Of a DNA stretch of 64,000 nucleotides, positions 13,884 through 25,684 are shown piece by piece. Under the pieces are notes generated by a model that was not told the origin of the DNA, made no database searches, and saw only the letters and a list, made by a program, of their open reading frames with translations. Source of the DNA: Trichoplax adhaerens (taxonomy: Eukaryota; Placozoa; Uniplacotomia; Trichoplacea; Trichoplacidae); contig NW_002060946.1 in the NCBI RefSeq assembly GCF_000150275.1, positions 5,307,035-5,371,034 of the forward strand, written 5' to 3'. Positions within the stretch are counted from its first letter, which is position 1. Every line of letters starts with the position of its first letter. Position numbers and translations under genes: made by a program.

Positions 13884-15166
13884 CATGTTGTGCTCAGGGT
13901 TGGATCATCATCTGCAACAGGATGGATTGATCCAGAACGCCCTAGCAAAGGATTAACAGCGATATGGCGTATAGCAGCAGCGCGCACATTGTCCACATTT
14001 TTAAGTAGATTTTGTTCATCGAACTGCCTCATGGATAATCGCCGATGATGATATTCACTAACAAAGGATAGACTTCTTTCTAAGGCATATTCTCGAACAT
14101 AACACGGTAAACATTTAGGGTGGCAATAAAGTGAAATTAATCGTCCTAAACCAATACGATAATTTTTACTATAGCGCGGATAGAGAATAGGATTGATTGC
14201 TGAATTTAAAATGGTCATTGTGGATATGATCGATAATGCTATAGGTGAAAATTTTTTATCATTACTTACTAAACGATAAATATTAATAATAATATAAGGG
14301 AGCCAACAGGCTAAAAATGGCCCTAATATAATAAAGATATTGGCTACAGCTTTTAGTTTACTTTTACTCCGTCGTATTTGCTGTCGTTGGCGAAACATGA
14401 GACTAAATCGTCGACCTTTTTCTTCTGGTGGTGGTTGATTGATAGTCATTAATGGCATATCGCCGACTTTCTTGACAGCAACCCGTAAGACAAGAATATA
14501 AAGTATGACAATAATAATTACTGGACAAATAAATGAAATACCAAAGAGGAAAAAAGTAAATGTTGTACCAACAAAAATATCAACAAAGCACATTGCTTCA
14601 GAGGGATGATAAGTATAGCGACTCCAACCTATTAAGGGTAAAATGGAGACAACAATCGATTGTAACCATGAATAAATTAGCATAGCTAATGTTCGATTAT
14701 GTGTTATCCATTTATGATAGCGAAATGGTTTAACGATAGCCAGGTAACTATCCACACTCATCATGGCAATGGTAATAATTGATTCAGTAAATAAAGTACT
14801 ATTAACGAAGCCAACCCATTGGCACATGCCATCACCTAGCGACCAGCGACTCGCTGTAGCTGTAGTAATGATAATGATAGGGGATAGAAATAGACCAGAG
14901 AGAAAGTTCGTTATAGCTAAATTGAGGATAAACCAACCCGTTGGACGGTGTAATAATTGGGTCGATTTAACCACTGCGATCGCTGTAATATTACCGATGA
15001 GTATGATCATAAGTAATAAGACATGGATTGTTAATTTAATGCCAATGTAACTTGATGTTTGTAAAATCCAATAGGGTGAAGATTGATTGATACCATACTC
15101 TCCACCCGTAGGGATTGGATCGCTAATGTTGATATTGGGAGATCGTAGATAAATTTGTTGCTGCAT
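13817..15166 (-). CDS. Class A (rhodopsin-family) G protein-coupled receptor, orphan
   Basis: An intronless 449-residue plasma-membrane receptor with seven hydrophobic helices. Visible landmarks: N59 in helix 1 (GNITAIAVV); N87 in helix 2, where the family has Asp (LAITN); C115 before helix 3 paired with C193 in loop 2; D139-S140-Y141 in place of DRY; W167 in helix 4; P215 in helix 5; CWLP at 287-290 in helix 6; NPILY at 325-329 in helix 7. The N-terminus has two N-glycosylation sequons (N13, N27) and no signal peptide. Cysteines 348, 352 and 355 follow helix 8 and may be lipidated. Helix 7 has Ile, not Lys, six residues before the NP motif, so it is not a functional opsin. The family is certain; the ligand is unknown. 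Loop and W-S-R-Y features loosely recall GPR161/GPR52-like or opsin-like receptors. The last 22 residues are encoded by a tandem repeat unit. Confidence 0.93.
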   Translation of the reverse strand: MQQQIYLRSPNINISDPIPTGGEYGINQSSPYWILQTSSYIGIKLTIHVLLLMIILIGNITAIAVVKSTQLLHRPTGWFILNLAITNFLSGLFLSPIIIITTATASRWSLGDGMCQWVGFVNSTLFTESIITIAMMSVDSYLAIVKPFRYHKWITHNRTLAMLIYSWLQSIVVSILPLIGWSRYTYHPSEAMCFVDIFVGTTFTFFLFGISFICPVIIIVILYILVLRVAVKKVGDMPLMTINQPPPEEKGRRFSLMFRQRQQIRRSKSKLKAVANIFIILGPFLACWLPYIIINIYRLVSNDKKFSPIALSIISTMTILNSAINPILYPRYSKNYRIGLGRLISLYCHPKCLPCYVREYALERSLSFVSEYHHRRLSMRQFDEQNLLKNVDNVRAAAIRHIAVNPLLGRSGSIHPVADDDPTLSTTCSSNTVNGMSKSPTTASVKSQS

Positions 15167-16115
15167 CGTATTGAAAGAGATTTTTTAAGAGCTCGTATCA
15201 ATAAATAGTGATGATCAAATGCTTACACTTCGAATAAGTGACAAGCGAAGGACCCAATCAGTTCGTAAGGAAGCTTACCAATGGAAAACTTGTAAACAAG
15301 TCTGGGAAATATTGAAGTGTTTTGAAAATGCAATTTGAATAGTTAACCTGTAAACAAGCTTGTGACTTGACTTTTGAAGAAATAATTTAGGTTCGATCTA
15401 ATGGACGGGCTTCTATCACGCTAAGAGACTTGCAATATTGCCAAGTTGGATACTAGCTTGCCAATAGAATACTAGTAATTCAATCGGTTGCGTGGAGTAA
15501 AGAAAGTTTGGAAATTTAAGACAATCCGATAAATTGACTTTTTTTAAGATTGATCAAGCCGATGATATATCGAATTGAGCCAATTGGAGGGGATTTTTTG
15601 CTGCCTTCCAGGTGCTATGAAAATCGTTGAGTTTATCAAAGATGATAAATCAAAATTTACAAGCAGACCCTAGGATAAACTGATGCGAATCTTCGATGAT
15701 AGAGACTTTATCAATAAGGTGAAGGATTGCCTTAGGCCATGATCTTGATCAAATTATTTGATATATTGCATCGATTGATAGTTTAAACTGCCTGAGGGTA
15801 TATAAGGGATAACTTTCTCTTTTCTTGCTCTTGTGCTTGAGTTGTGCTTTAAATATGACCTGCCGATAGAAAAGTGAGGATTAAATCGACGTTAGAGGGG
15901 CAAATAAATGGGTTGCAACTATCACCTTGAGCTTAGACAATCAACTATTTTATCCACTACAGTACATTCAAATGGTAATGGAAATACAATCAAGTTGGAT
16001 TAATGGGTATGTTATATAAATACCAATGACGTACTGAGTCTTAAAAATAGGCTACAATTGCGTAAAGTTAATGATAAATGATTGAGGCGAAAGAATAAAA
16101 ATTATAAATCCTTCT
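15167..16115. other. GPCR 5' flank
   Basis: Upstream of the minus-strand GPCR start codon, presumably promoter and 5' untranslated sequence. I see no clear TATA element and no upstream coding exon that would splice to the GPCR. Confidence 0.35.
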
Positions 16116-16487
16116 TCAACCAACAATTCTAGTAAAGACAATAAAATTGTCCTTATTAGAATAGAGGATAACAGGATGGCGGTAAATATTGAAGACAACG
16201 ATCAAATTGAGTCCAAATTTTAGACAATAATAGTGGAAATGATCGATCTTTACTGTTCCTCTATTCTCACTGATCGTATTCAAAAAGTAATAATAGCTAG
16301 GATTTTCAATGAAATCAATATAAAATACTGATTTAAATATATTTAGATAAGGATTGAATGCAGGATAGATGATAATCTTCAATTCTCCACCTGGAACAAA
16401 TTGATCTAAATTGCATGAGTGTAATGAAGTACCACCAATTCTACAAGAATACCCATTACAAATATGATTTTGTGTTAGAGTAGACAA
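16116..16487 (-). CDS. Possible exon or small ORF, cysteine-containing, unrecognised
   Basis: An open frame of 123 codons ending in a stop, longer than most chance frames here. It has no ATG at its upstream end (it opens with TTG after a stop). The most plausible real form is a 3' exon starting after the AG at about 16445, where 'tattcttgtag' looks like an acceptor. The translated segment is rich in Ile, Tyr and Phe with a motif resembling FVPGGELKIIIYP, suggesting a beta-rich extracellular domain, but I recognise no family. It is on the same strand as the GPCR and lies upstream of it. It could equally be a chance ORF. Confidence 0.22.
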   Translation of the reverse strand: MSTLTQNHICNGYSCRIGGTSLHSCNLDQFVPGGELKIIIYPAFNPYLNIFKSVFYIDFIENPSYYYFLNTISENRGTVKIDHFHYYCLKFGLNLIVVFNIYRHPVILYSNKDNFIVFTRIVG

Positions 16488-16489
16488 AG

Positions 16490-18770
16490 ATCATCCGAAA
16501 AAATAAATTCATTTCAACTCAATGCGAGGAAAATCAGTATTATTTAGAGTAGAATAGCTCATGAAAGAAATGAAATAGTTTAATAACAGTCTATTCCATG
16601 ACTAAAAATTTATGGCTAAGCATAACATGCCTATTGTAGTATTTAGTAATTGGTTATGGCTAATACGTGGGAAAGATTATTGATTCATCTTTGAAATGAT
16701 GAATAATGTCGTCGCTAGTCAAAAGGGATGGTTGGGGGATAAAATTGTTGGATGACATGTAGAAACTTGTCTTAATTGGCTGGCGTAGGGTACCGTTACA
16801 TTCTTACAATAAAAGAATGAAAGATAAATTACTAAAGAGAAAATATGACTATTAATTCTCCTATAGCTGGGGAGGATTCCTAGAGAATCAATTAGATATC
16901 TATTCATTTCAATTGGCAATTTAGAATAGAGGAAATGGGATGATCGTTCGTAGATCACTTAGATGCCTAATTTGCAGTTGAGAAATGAATGATAGCCATT
17001 AAGTTTATTCAGTAGGTCGTTTAGAAGGTAGGAATAAGTCAATTTTGTTCGATTAATTAGCTGGATTAACTATTATAGTTTGCAAATCGCTATTGGGTAA
17101 ATAGGAAACGTTATGGCGATTGATTGAATAAGTCATCATGATTGGATTAGCCGGTTGGGTCATTTGCTATTGAAGAACAGATGATAAAGACTTGGAGAAA
17201 GTCAAGTGAAACAAAATGTTTTATAATTAGATGGAAGGTTTAGAAATAAAATCGATATTTTTATTCTCAACATGGATAGTCTACTTTAATTGGCCGACTA
17301 GCGGATTATTTGAATAGGTCAGAAAATTGACGATGACTCAGAGTAGGAAGGATTGCTTCTAATTGAACAGGATATAGGTAGGATAGAATAGACTAATTCT
17401 TCTTAATCACTGATTGAATTTAGAATCTTACATTAATTAACTCGTAGAGTAATCAGATAATTGAAATAGTTGGAATAATGACCTAGAGCAAGTCTGATTA
17501 TAGCTGATTTTAAAACATAGTTGTGAAAAAAGATTGATTCGCTTTTCTACTATGATGGCCATAGCCATTTCATGTTGCTGCAGTTCCATATAAAAAAAAT
17601 TAGCCAAGTGCTATCGCTCGTTGAAATGAAGAGAACCATTGTGGATAAATTACAACAAATTTATAACCTGGTATTTGCAAAGAAGATTTTAACAAATTAA
17701 ATACTAGTAGCTATTCTGTGATCATAGAATCTTGCTTTCAAGCTATCCTATTATTACGATAGACGCATTCTTTTAAATGCTTATTAATCCCTTATTTCAC
17801 CCAAGAATGCTTTGAAAATTGTCTAAATACTCATCGATATGGCCAATTCTATCCAAATCGATTCTATGCAATTGTAGTTTAAGGTTAAAATTATGAACAT
17901 AGTAACCAATCGAGGGTATTCTCCTAGAAAGATGACTCATTGCTCATGAAAAGATGGATTGACAGTTATTGAAAAGATTCTCATTTTTGACGCTATTGAC
18001 TATGGCATTGGCTTAAAATGATACAGCTGGAGAAACATACTTTCACTAACTCTAGGGCCATTTTAATTACTGTTCTAAATTGAAATTAGCTCATTTATTC
18101 ATGTAGAATTTGTTTTTGATTATCTTTGACAATATAGACTATTTTGAATTGGGGCTATTCCCTTTATAAGTTAAATAAGTAATCCTAATATTGTTTTATT
18201 CATTCTTAAATGAAGATTCTGATGACTATTCTTTTCTATGATGGTATTCTTAGTAAATATCGGCATGAGTTTTTACATTAAAAGAGAAATCGGGATGAAG
18301 AAATTCGGTTGAGGACAGGAGGAGAAAAGTTTTGATTGAAAGATCCCTGATAGTAGATAATCTATCCGTCTAGAAAATTGTGGTTAGGAATAATTTTTTC
18401 GTAAGCGAGTAATTGCATTCGATATGATCAGCAGCCAAATTTATATAGCTATTGCAAGTATGGAGAATAGCAAATGATCATTCAATACCAGATATAATGA
18501 CTCAATAGTCATAAAATTAATCATAAAAAATAATTCATCTGGTCAAAATGGATAGATTAGTCCATCAAAGAATGCAAAAGGATATCCACTTATGATACTT
18601 TACAAGCGTTTAGCTTGTTCTCTGACTTAGCTAATGTAGTAAACAACAGCATTAGTGTTATCAATTCATTAATAGTCTTTGATTAAGAATCATTTGAAAA
18701 TTAAATGTCATGACAAGAACCTACAAGGTGAAAATATGTCAATTAATTTTTCATTGGTGAATGTTCTCTT
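16490..18770. other. Non-coding stretch, possibly very old repeats
   Basis: No gene supported. Phrases such as 'attagctggattaac', 'gattagccggttgg' and 'attggccgactagcgg' recur at about 17057, 17141 and 17287, hinting at a heavily decayed repeat. I could not define a unit. Confidence 0.3.
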
Positions 18771-18779
18771 AGTGATTAT

Positions 18780-19620
18780 CAAGACAAAATTGGAAGTAAT
18801 TGGATTGATCTGTTTAACAAGACATTCTCAGTCACTGCATGTTGGTTTACAGATGAAAGCAATTTAAATTGTCTTGTATCACAAGAAAATCTTTCTTGGT
18901 TGGGGATTGATGATGAATTAAGAAAACAATTTCTTTCATGTCCTCAATCGTCATGTTAAAGTTGGAAGTAATTTTAATAGGCCTATTGAGTAAGGAATTT
19001 TCTGTCGTTGCATCTCGATGGAAAGCTGGAAACAATTTGAATTGTTTTAGCTCACAAGAAAGCCAGTTAAGGCTGCTAGTGAATGATTAGACAAAATTTT
19101 CACTCTTTTCTTCAATAGCTATCATAAATTTGGGAGCAATTTTAATAGGCCTATTGAGCAAGATATTTCCTGTCACTATCTATTGACTTAGAGCTGACAA
19201 TAATTTCAATTGCTTTGCTTTGCTTTACGAGACAGTCTGTTGTAGCTCTTAGTGAATGATTTAAGAAAAAAATTCTCTCCCTTAATACCCATCGTAAAGT
19301 GGAGATTAATTTTAGTAGACCAATTTAGCCAAATAATTCTCTTCTCTGTCCATTGACTTATATCTGACAACAGTTTTAATTGCTTTGCGTTACAAGAAGG
19401 ACTGTTATAGCTGTTAATGGATGATTAAAGAAAAAATTTTTCTCTTTCCTTCAATAGCTATTATGAAATGAAGAATATTTTTAATAGGCTCATTATTTAA
19501 CAAGACATTTCCTGTCGCTCTATGTTGATATAGATCTAGAAACAATTTGAATTGTCTAGCCTTACAAGAATGTTATTCATACTGCTGGTTCAAGGTGAAA
19601 GAAAAATGTTTTTCTAAATA
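18780..19620. repeat. Diverged tandem array, unit about 165-180 bp, 5 copies
   Basis: A block resembling 'ttttaataggcctattgag' appears near 18972, 19139, 19303 and 19469, with a weaker version near 18795. Each is followed by 'caagacatttcctgtc', then 'gaaacaatttgaattgt', then 'ttacaagaa' and 'agtgaatgatt-aagaaaa'. Block order is constant between copies, which supports tandem duplication. Short ORFs within it are not conserved between units. Confidence 0.8.
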
Positions 19621-19734
19621 AAGTGAAAAATAAATTTGAATTGGCCTGTTTAGCTAGACATTTTGATTGTCTCTGCCAGTGAGCAGACTAAAAATATTCT
19701 TCTTTTAGCCTCTATAGGAAGAAGTTTTAGGACC

Positions 19735-20200
19735 ACAGTAGTGTAAAAATAGACGCACATCCTATGCTATGATGTTAGTGATACCAACAATTTTCAAAGT
19801 GTATTCAATATGACTGAAAATATCCTCATCAATGGCTAAATTAAATAGATGGATAAGCAGAAAATGATTCGTAAGCCTCAATACAAAGAAACCTATGACT
19901 AGTGTAAAAATGGATGCCCATCCTAGATCACTACGTTAGCGATGCTAAAAATTGTTTTAAGTATATTCTGTAAGATTAAAAATATCTTCATTAATTGTTA
20001 TTGAGAAAGTCCATGGGCTATGGTAATAGTTTCAACAGAACGAGAGTTAGTTCAACTATGTTTGCAATCGGTATAAAAATGGATGTATTTCCTAGATCAT
20101 GACGTAGGCAACGCTAAGGATCCTTCAAAACGTATTCTATACGATTAAAAATGTCTTCATCAATAGTTCAAATGGGATAGTTGATGAACTATGGGATAAT
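19735..20200. repeat. Tandem array, unit about 165 bp, 3 copies
   Basis: The block 'gtgtaaaaatggatgcccat' and its variants recur at about 19740, 19900 and 20070. Each is followed by 'cctagatcatgacgtta', 'gcgatgctaa', 'gtattctata' and 'gattaaaaatatcttcatcaat'. This is a different unit from the array directly before it, although the period is similar. Confidence 0.78.
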
Positions 20201-20459
20201 AATTTTAGCACAACAAGAGTTAATTCAAAAAGGCTTGATATCATTAAGAGATTTTCAATGACAGATCAATGGTGCAAATTTCTCTATGGACGTGTGATTG
20301 AGTAAGGATATCAACACAAACTTGATAATAGACAAAATTCACTAAATTTTTAACTACAATTCAGTAGCAAGGCATTGCTATAACTAGTAAAAGAAAGGAT
20401 CTTCTTAAGTACTAATAGCCTAATAACGTCAGTACATCTGAAAATTTCGTATAGGTTAG

Positions 20460-20825
20460 ACACACGGTTAAAACTAATTCTATCTATCTTCAGCAGTAAC
20501 TATTTCCACCACTTCAGTTGAAGAGGTTTTAATTAATAATTATGTTAGTCAATCTTAAGAATAATTTACTTAAGAACAATCTACTTAAGTTAAATGCACA
20601 GCTAAAAATAATTCTATCTATCTTCAACACTAAACTGTTTCCATTGCTTCAGCTTGAAGACGTCTTAATAAATAATCATGTTGATAATCTTGGCAATAAT
20701 TTGCTAAAGTTAAATCTACGGTTGAAACTAATTCTATCTATCTCCAACGGCAAGCTATTTCTATTACTTCAGCTTGAAGATGGTATAATAAATAATCGTA
20801 TTGGAAAATCTTTGGGGATAATTAA
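20460..20825. repeat. Tandem array, unit about 120-136 bp, 3 copies
   Basis: The phrase 'aattctatctatctt' recurs at about 20475, 20611 and 20731, followed in every copy by 'caac-gtaa-ctatttcc', 'cttcagcttgaaga' and 'taataaataatcatgtt'. A 95-codon plus-strand ORF runs through two copies because those units happen to stay in frame. Its Leu/Asn-rich product repeats with the DNA and I do not consider it a gene. Confidence 0.82.
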
Positions 20826-23800
20826 CTAAAAGATGTTGCTCATGACGAAATTGTAAAATATTCTGGAAATAAAACAGAAAAAAGCCGGTTGTTCAAAGTA
20901 ATAATAGGATTTATAAAAGAAACCAATAAGCCGCTGTGAGGTGACTACAATTGGAAAACTTGCTACCAGCACTTTAATAGCAAGTTATTTCTATTACCAA
21001 GATTAAACACTACTGAAGTACATTAAATATAGACAGGTTTGATTAATTTTTGGAGTTAACAATGTCAGTATAATGAGCGATAAACTAATTGATGGTGCCA
21101 TAAAGGAAATAGTCCTAGCTTTAAGATAGGTTTAAATTGTGTAGGAAAGCATTCTTATCGACGTCAAATGGACCCTTAAGCAACATCACTAGAGAAATCA
21201 TCAAAATCATTTTGCTATTACTGTGTAGAAATTGTTTCCATCTGAATTTCAATCGGAAACAAGTTAATTACTGAAGTAAAAGAATGGACGAATCTATTCA
21301 TGAACATGTCTGTAACGCCAACATTAATTCAGTAGCTAGAAAAGGTCACGTACATTGTGTTAATTAGAGGTAAATTAGTAGAATTGGAGCATGATAAATT
21401 CAATCATGTATTTTCTTATTCTTAATCCATTTCCTATTGATTGGATTAGTTATTTCTTTAAATTTTTCTTACCTTTACCATTAACAGCAACAACAATTTC
21501 TGACAAGTAACTTATCCAGATTAACCTGTTTAAACGATAGCAGAAAAATTGATAATAAGAATGTTAAGTAATATGTCAAGCTAACTTGATTTTTTAATTA
21601 CCAGTAAGCAAATAGGGTAAAAAGACGGTGAAATTAGTTACAAATACTAATTTCAGTAGCAACTGGTAGATACCGCAAAAAGACAAGTTGAATTGATAGA
21701 TTATTGGAATTTATTGGCTATAGGCTAAAGTATAGGTATCAATTAATACCTTTTCTACAGTAACTCTAACTGATTTCAATAATGGTGATCGTTACTGTTT
21801 ATCAAATTCATATCGGTTAAAAAATGTTTCAGGCTAATAAATACATAGAATTAATATTCCAACTGATATCTAACAATGCCGGCTATTCCCAGTGATATAA
21901 CTGGAAATTACCTTAAAATATAGACAACAATTGAAGAAAATAGAATCGTTGATTGGTTGTTAACCAAGAACAAAGTTATTATGCTTGCAGAATATTAATT
22001 AAATTCTCATCAAGATTATATTTGCAATTAAAATAGCTAAAGTAAATTGACTTTATATAATAGCTCTAAAATAAATGACAAAATAAACGTCAGCTATGAC
22101 TAATTGCTAGCTTTTAGTCAAGGCAGTTTATTATTTCCAAGTCAATATGAAAATTATATCAGGAAGAACAGTCTTTACTGGCAATTCGATAGGAGAACAA
22201 AATTTGAAATGTAAGGTTTAGCTATAGGTACGAATAGTAATATTGTAGGCTTAAACTCGACGTGTATTTCAACTCGAACTTTCTAGCCATAGGAAAAAGG
22301 AAAGGATAGAATTTAATGGATTTAAAATTAAGCAAATAATAAAGTATAAATGGAGTTTTGATGACTTACCACTCTTTCAATAAAGATTAAATTGATATTA
22401 ACTTGACTTATCAATCTATGCTTGTAATGTCATGGCGCTTTTTCTTTTAATACAAGCTAATTAAATCAAGTTTACTTACTGATTGCTCCTGATTGGTAAC
22501 TAATATGATAGAATTACTATATTGTTTTGGCTTTGATTTGACAGCTGTTGTCAAGGGTAAATCAACAATTTTATTTTGTCATTTTAATTCATTATCAATA
22601 TTCTTTTTCTCATCCATCAAGTTTTATCAAGGACCATTATTACGTTACAATAATATTATTATTAGTAAAACGCCTTTCTTTCAACCTACCTACACTAAGC
22701 TACCATGGACATAATAAAAAAATAAATAACTACTTGTGTTTTAATTTAACTACTAACAAGATGATCGGAGTAACAACGATTTAAATATAAACCTTTTCTA
22801 CGTCGTGACTGTAGTTTAGAAAAGAAATGTACCTTCTATTCATTTTGAACTGCTAAAGTTCTCCTTCATTCTTACTATAACAGCTTTAACTTTGATTAAT
22901 ATCAAATCATTGTTATAATCAAAAGATAAGACACAATACAGTAGTGGATAAGATAGAATTTATTTCTGTACAAAGTCCATTAATTAAAAATATTATTGTT
23001 GTCGCTTTGTTTTAACTCATAGAGATTATCTCTAAGTTATATCCAACATCTTCTTTAAATTAAATTGTTTTCCTGCTTTACGTAATACAGAGTGTGAGCT
23101 CACGTTAAAAGCGAATAGTAGAGAACAGGAAAGACCGGATGATAGCTATTGACCTAGCCGGAGACCAAGGGAAATTATTGACTTATAGAAATAGCTTGTT
23201 GGAAATCATTGAACAACATCCTCCATCTAAACTGAATTAACTAACATTTTTATTCTCTTACGCAACTGTAATGATGAAATATTAATAAATTTGAGTCAAT
23301 AGATCAAACTGGTCTAGGGTGTCTACGTTTCTATTTTTTGTTATTTTTCTTCTTCACTTTTACTATAACAACTTGCCCAAGAACAGTAAGGTAACCTTTA
23401 GTCTTATGCGGCATTTTAGATGCAATTTCCTTCTTCTTTCGTCTATGCTAACAGGGATGTTTGCTAGTCAATCAAAATACTGGAATACGTTATAGCTTGG
23501 TTGTAGGGAATAAATTTTTTCTCTTCATTTCTACCTTGCCTGCTTTAACCAACTGCATAGAGAATAACCAATTATAATAGCCATCAACTTAGCCTAGCAA
23601 CATAACGCATATAAAACATATATTAGATTTACAGCAACAGCGGCGCTTTTGTTATACGTCAAAATAATCCATTTTGTTGATATTTGCTATCTAGCAGTTT
23701 ATTTAACTATTCCACTGCTTTGATAAGATATACTTAAAGAGGTGTACCCGCAATGATAGCTTCCATTAATAAATAGGTTATATTAAATTAGCTAATACAT

Positions 23801-24893
23801 CTATGCAAATCTACGTACACAATCTTAGGTGGTGATGGCATTATATAGATTTACTCGTTATCATAGTCAGAATTTTTCAGCCCAAGGACTGATTAGATAG
23901 TGTATTAATTAGGCTTGAAATTGAAACTTAAACTAATAGGTGATCATTTCTTGAATCTCTTCATGACAGGATTAATTGTATATGATGTTTAATTGGATCT
24001 GAAATCGTATTTATTGTTCAGATTAAAGTGGATAATGACACTGATAAAGATTTCAAATCCAGACTTACTCTATTCATTCTAATTTTAAACTATCTAATAC
24101 ATAATTTATCGATAGAAAAACTAGAAACTACCCCTGTTATAGATTAATTATAGCGCTTAAGTTTATTGTCTATGTTAATTCAAAAGCTGTCAAAATATCT
24201 TAAGAGAAAAGTTATGTATTCATAGAAAAAAGAGATTCCGTTTTGAGTGGTACCGCATTGATCAGTAAATTGAAAATCGAAGACTATGGAGATTCTAAAT
24301 TTGTGTGTAATCCCATGATATTAAATTAAAATTTTGTCAACTGTAAATAATATTAAAGTATGGTTGGTCGTATTCGTAGAACTAAAGCGATCCAATTGGC
24401 ACAGCCAGCCGATAGAATGAGAATGGAAAAATTTAATCCTGATTTTCGTATGATAAATATATAGGAACACGCCTATACTTGTAGCCACAATTATCTTTCC
24501 GTTAGCCTAAACTGCTACGAACACAAACCAAGATATTTATGTGATTGAATAAAAACAAAATAATAATACTTCCTGTTTAATTGACAGCATCACCAAATGG
24601 GAAAATAGTGGCCTGATAATGCTCATTTAATTTTCATCAAGTTATTTTCTTTCTTATTCAACATTACTATTGCACGTAACCTTATTCGCAATTCTATCTA
24701 ATAACAGTGATTTAATTATATGAAATGAAGTCCTTTACACGCTACGGAATGAACATTCCAATCAATACTGATTGTCTCTAAGTCTATTTCTTTATTCAAA
24801 AATTTATTTGCAGCTGTGTTCCATGATATTCACTACCTAACTGATAATTTAGATTGAAAAGACAACATTGGGCTGATAAATAACAATTTGTAT

Positions 24894-24915
24894 TATGATT
24901 AATTAATTAATCATA
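24894..24915. repeat. 22-bp perfect palindrome
   Basis: The sequence tatgattaatt is followed directly by its reverse complement, with no spacer. All but two of the pairs are A-T. It could be a homeodomain-type site cluster (overlapping TAAT/ATTA cores) or simply chance in AT-rich DNA. Confidence 0.6.
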
Positions 24916-25550
24916 TTTTAGTGATCGTACGTAGATAGTCTTAAGAACAGGATATCCTTTATTTCCCTAATTAGCCTTGTCTTCGAACTTCGGATATCAT
25001 CAACTTAACTTGCTCACACAGTTTATAGCTATGATAATAACTATTATTTATACAAGAATAGCTAATAATACTTCAATAGGGATTTCTTTGCAGATACAAT
25101 TTCCATATGTCAACAACCTATCAACACCATAGTCAATTCAAACTGAAAATACAACCTTCTATTTGATGGTGATTTAGGTTAATTCGTTCGTTGAAATAAT
25201 GAGACACCGGGTAAGGACTATATTACTTAAAAAATACCATGTGATAAACGATTGCCAGACAATTCAACGTTGACTTCAGTAATTGTTACTTATTTAAGAA
25301 CGATATCAAAAGATGCCAGAAACAAAAAACCTTTTGCATGATTTTATGCATCCATAATGCAGGGCAACAAGGCTATTCAATATAATGCAATACTTTTCTG
25401 TACATTATAAATTACTGTATTATTTAAAAATGTCATTTACTTCACAAAGTTTTATCCTTTTTAAATCATTGCCTTACTATTATACATGTCTTTAAGGATT
25501 GACTTTATAGTGAAGGCGACAGATAAGTGTCCAGTACAGTACTTGCTATT

Positions 25551-25569
25551 CCACACAAATTTTGTGTGG
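25551..25569. repeat. Short hairpin with 9-bp arms
   Basis: ccacacaaa, one base, then tttgtgtgg. It lies about 115 bp beyond the EXOSC7 stop codon on the downstream side, so it could sit in or just past the transcript end. Its role is unknown. Confidence 0.6.
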
Positions 25570-25663
25570 TTGTGGAAAAATAAGTATAGCCTTCTACAAT
25601 AATGAGTAATTAATTAATATATGATAGATAACTTGAATTTTTAAATATCTAAATTCATAACAA

Positions 25664-25669
25664 TTTATT
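25664..25669 (-). terminator. Candidate EXOSC7 polyadenylation signal
   Basis: AATAAA on the minus strand (tttatt on plus), 16 bases past the EXOSC7 stop codon. This would give a very short 3' untranslated region, which is plausible in a compact genome, but no transcript evidence is available. Confidence 0.4.
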
Positions 25670-25684
25670 GATAAATGTATATTA

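Larger units (their letters stand above)
20830..25650. other. Non-coding stretch between the arrays and EXOSC7
   Basis: No supported exon, tRNA or transposon feature. Two structural elements stand out: a 22-bp perfect palindrome at 24894-24915 and a 9-bp-arm hairpin at 25551-25569. Overlapping short ORFs near 22.5-22.8 kb are of low complexity and unsupported. Confidence 0.35.

Noticed and set aside
14763-15050. 95-codon plus-strand ORF
   Set aside because: It lies antisense to the GPCR transmembrane region and has no features of its own; a shadow of the real gene.
13817-15166. GPCR as an opsin (placopsin)
   Set aside because: Helix 7 has Ile where opsins have the retinal-binding Lys, and the wider sequence is not clearly opsin-like. 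Called only as a class A orphan.
20542-20829. 95-codon Leu/Asn-rich ORF
   Set aside because: Runs through tandem repeat units; the peptide repeats only because the DNA does.
22493-22784. Two overlapping plus-strand ORFs
   Set aside because: Low-complexity, hydrophobic, AT-driven composition; mutually overlapping frames; no splice or family evidence.
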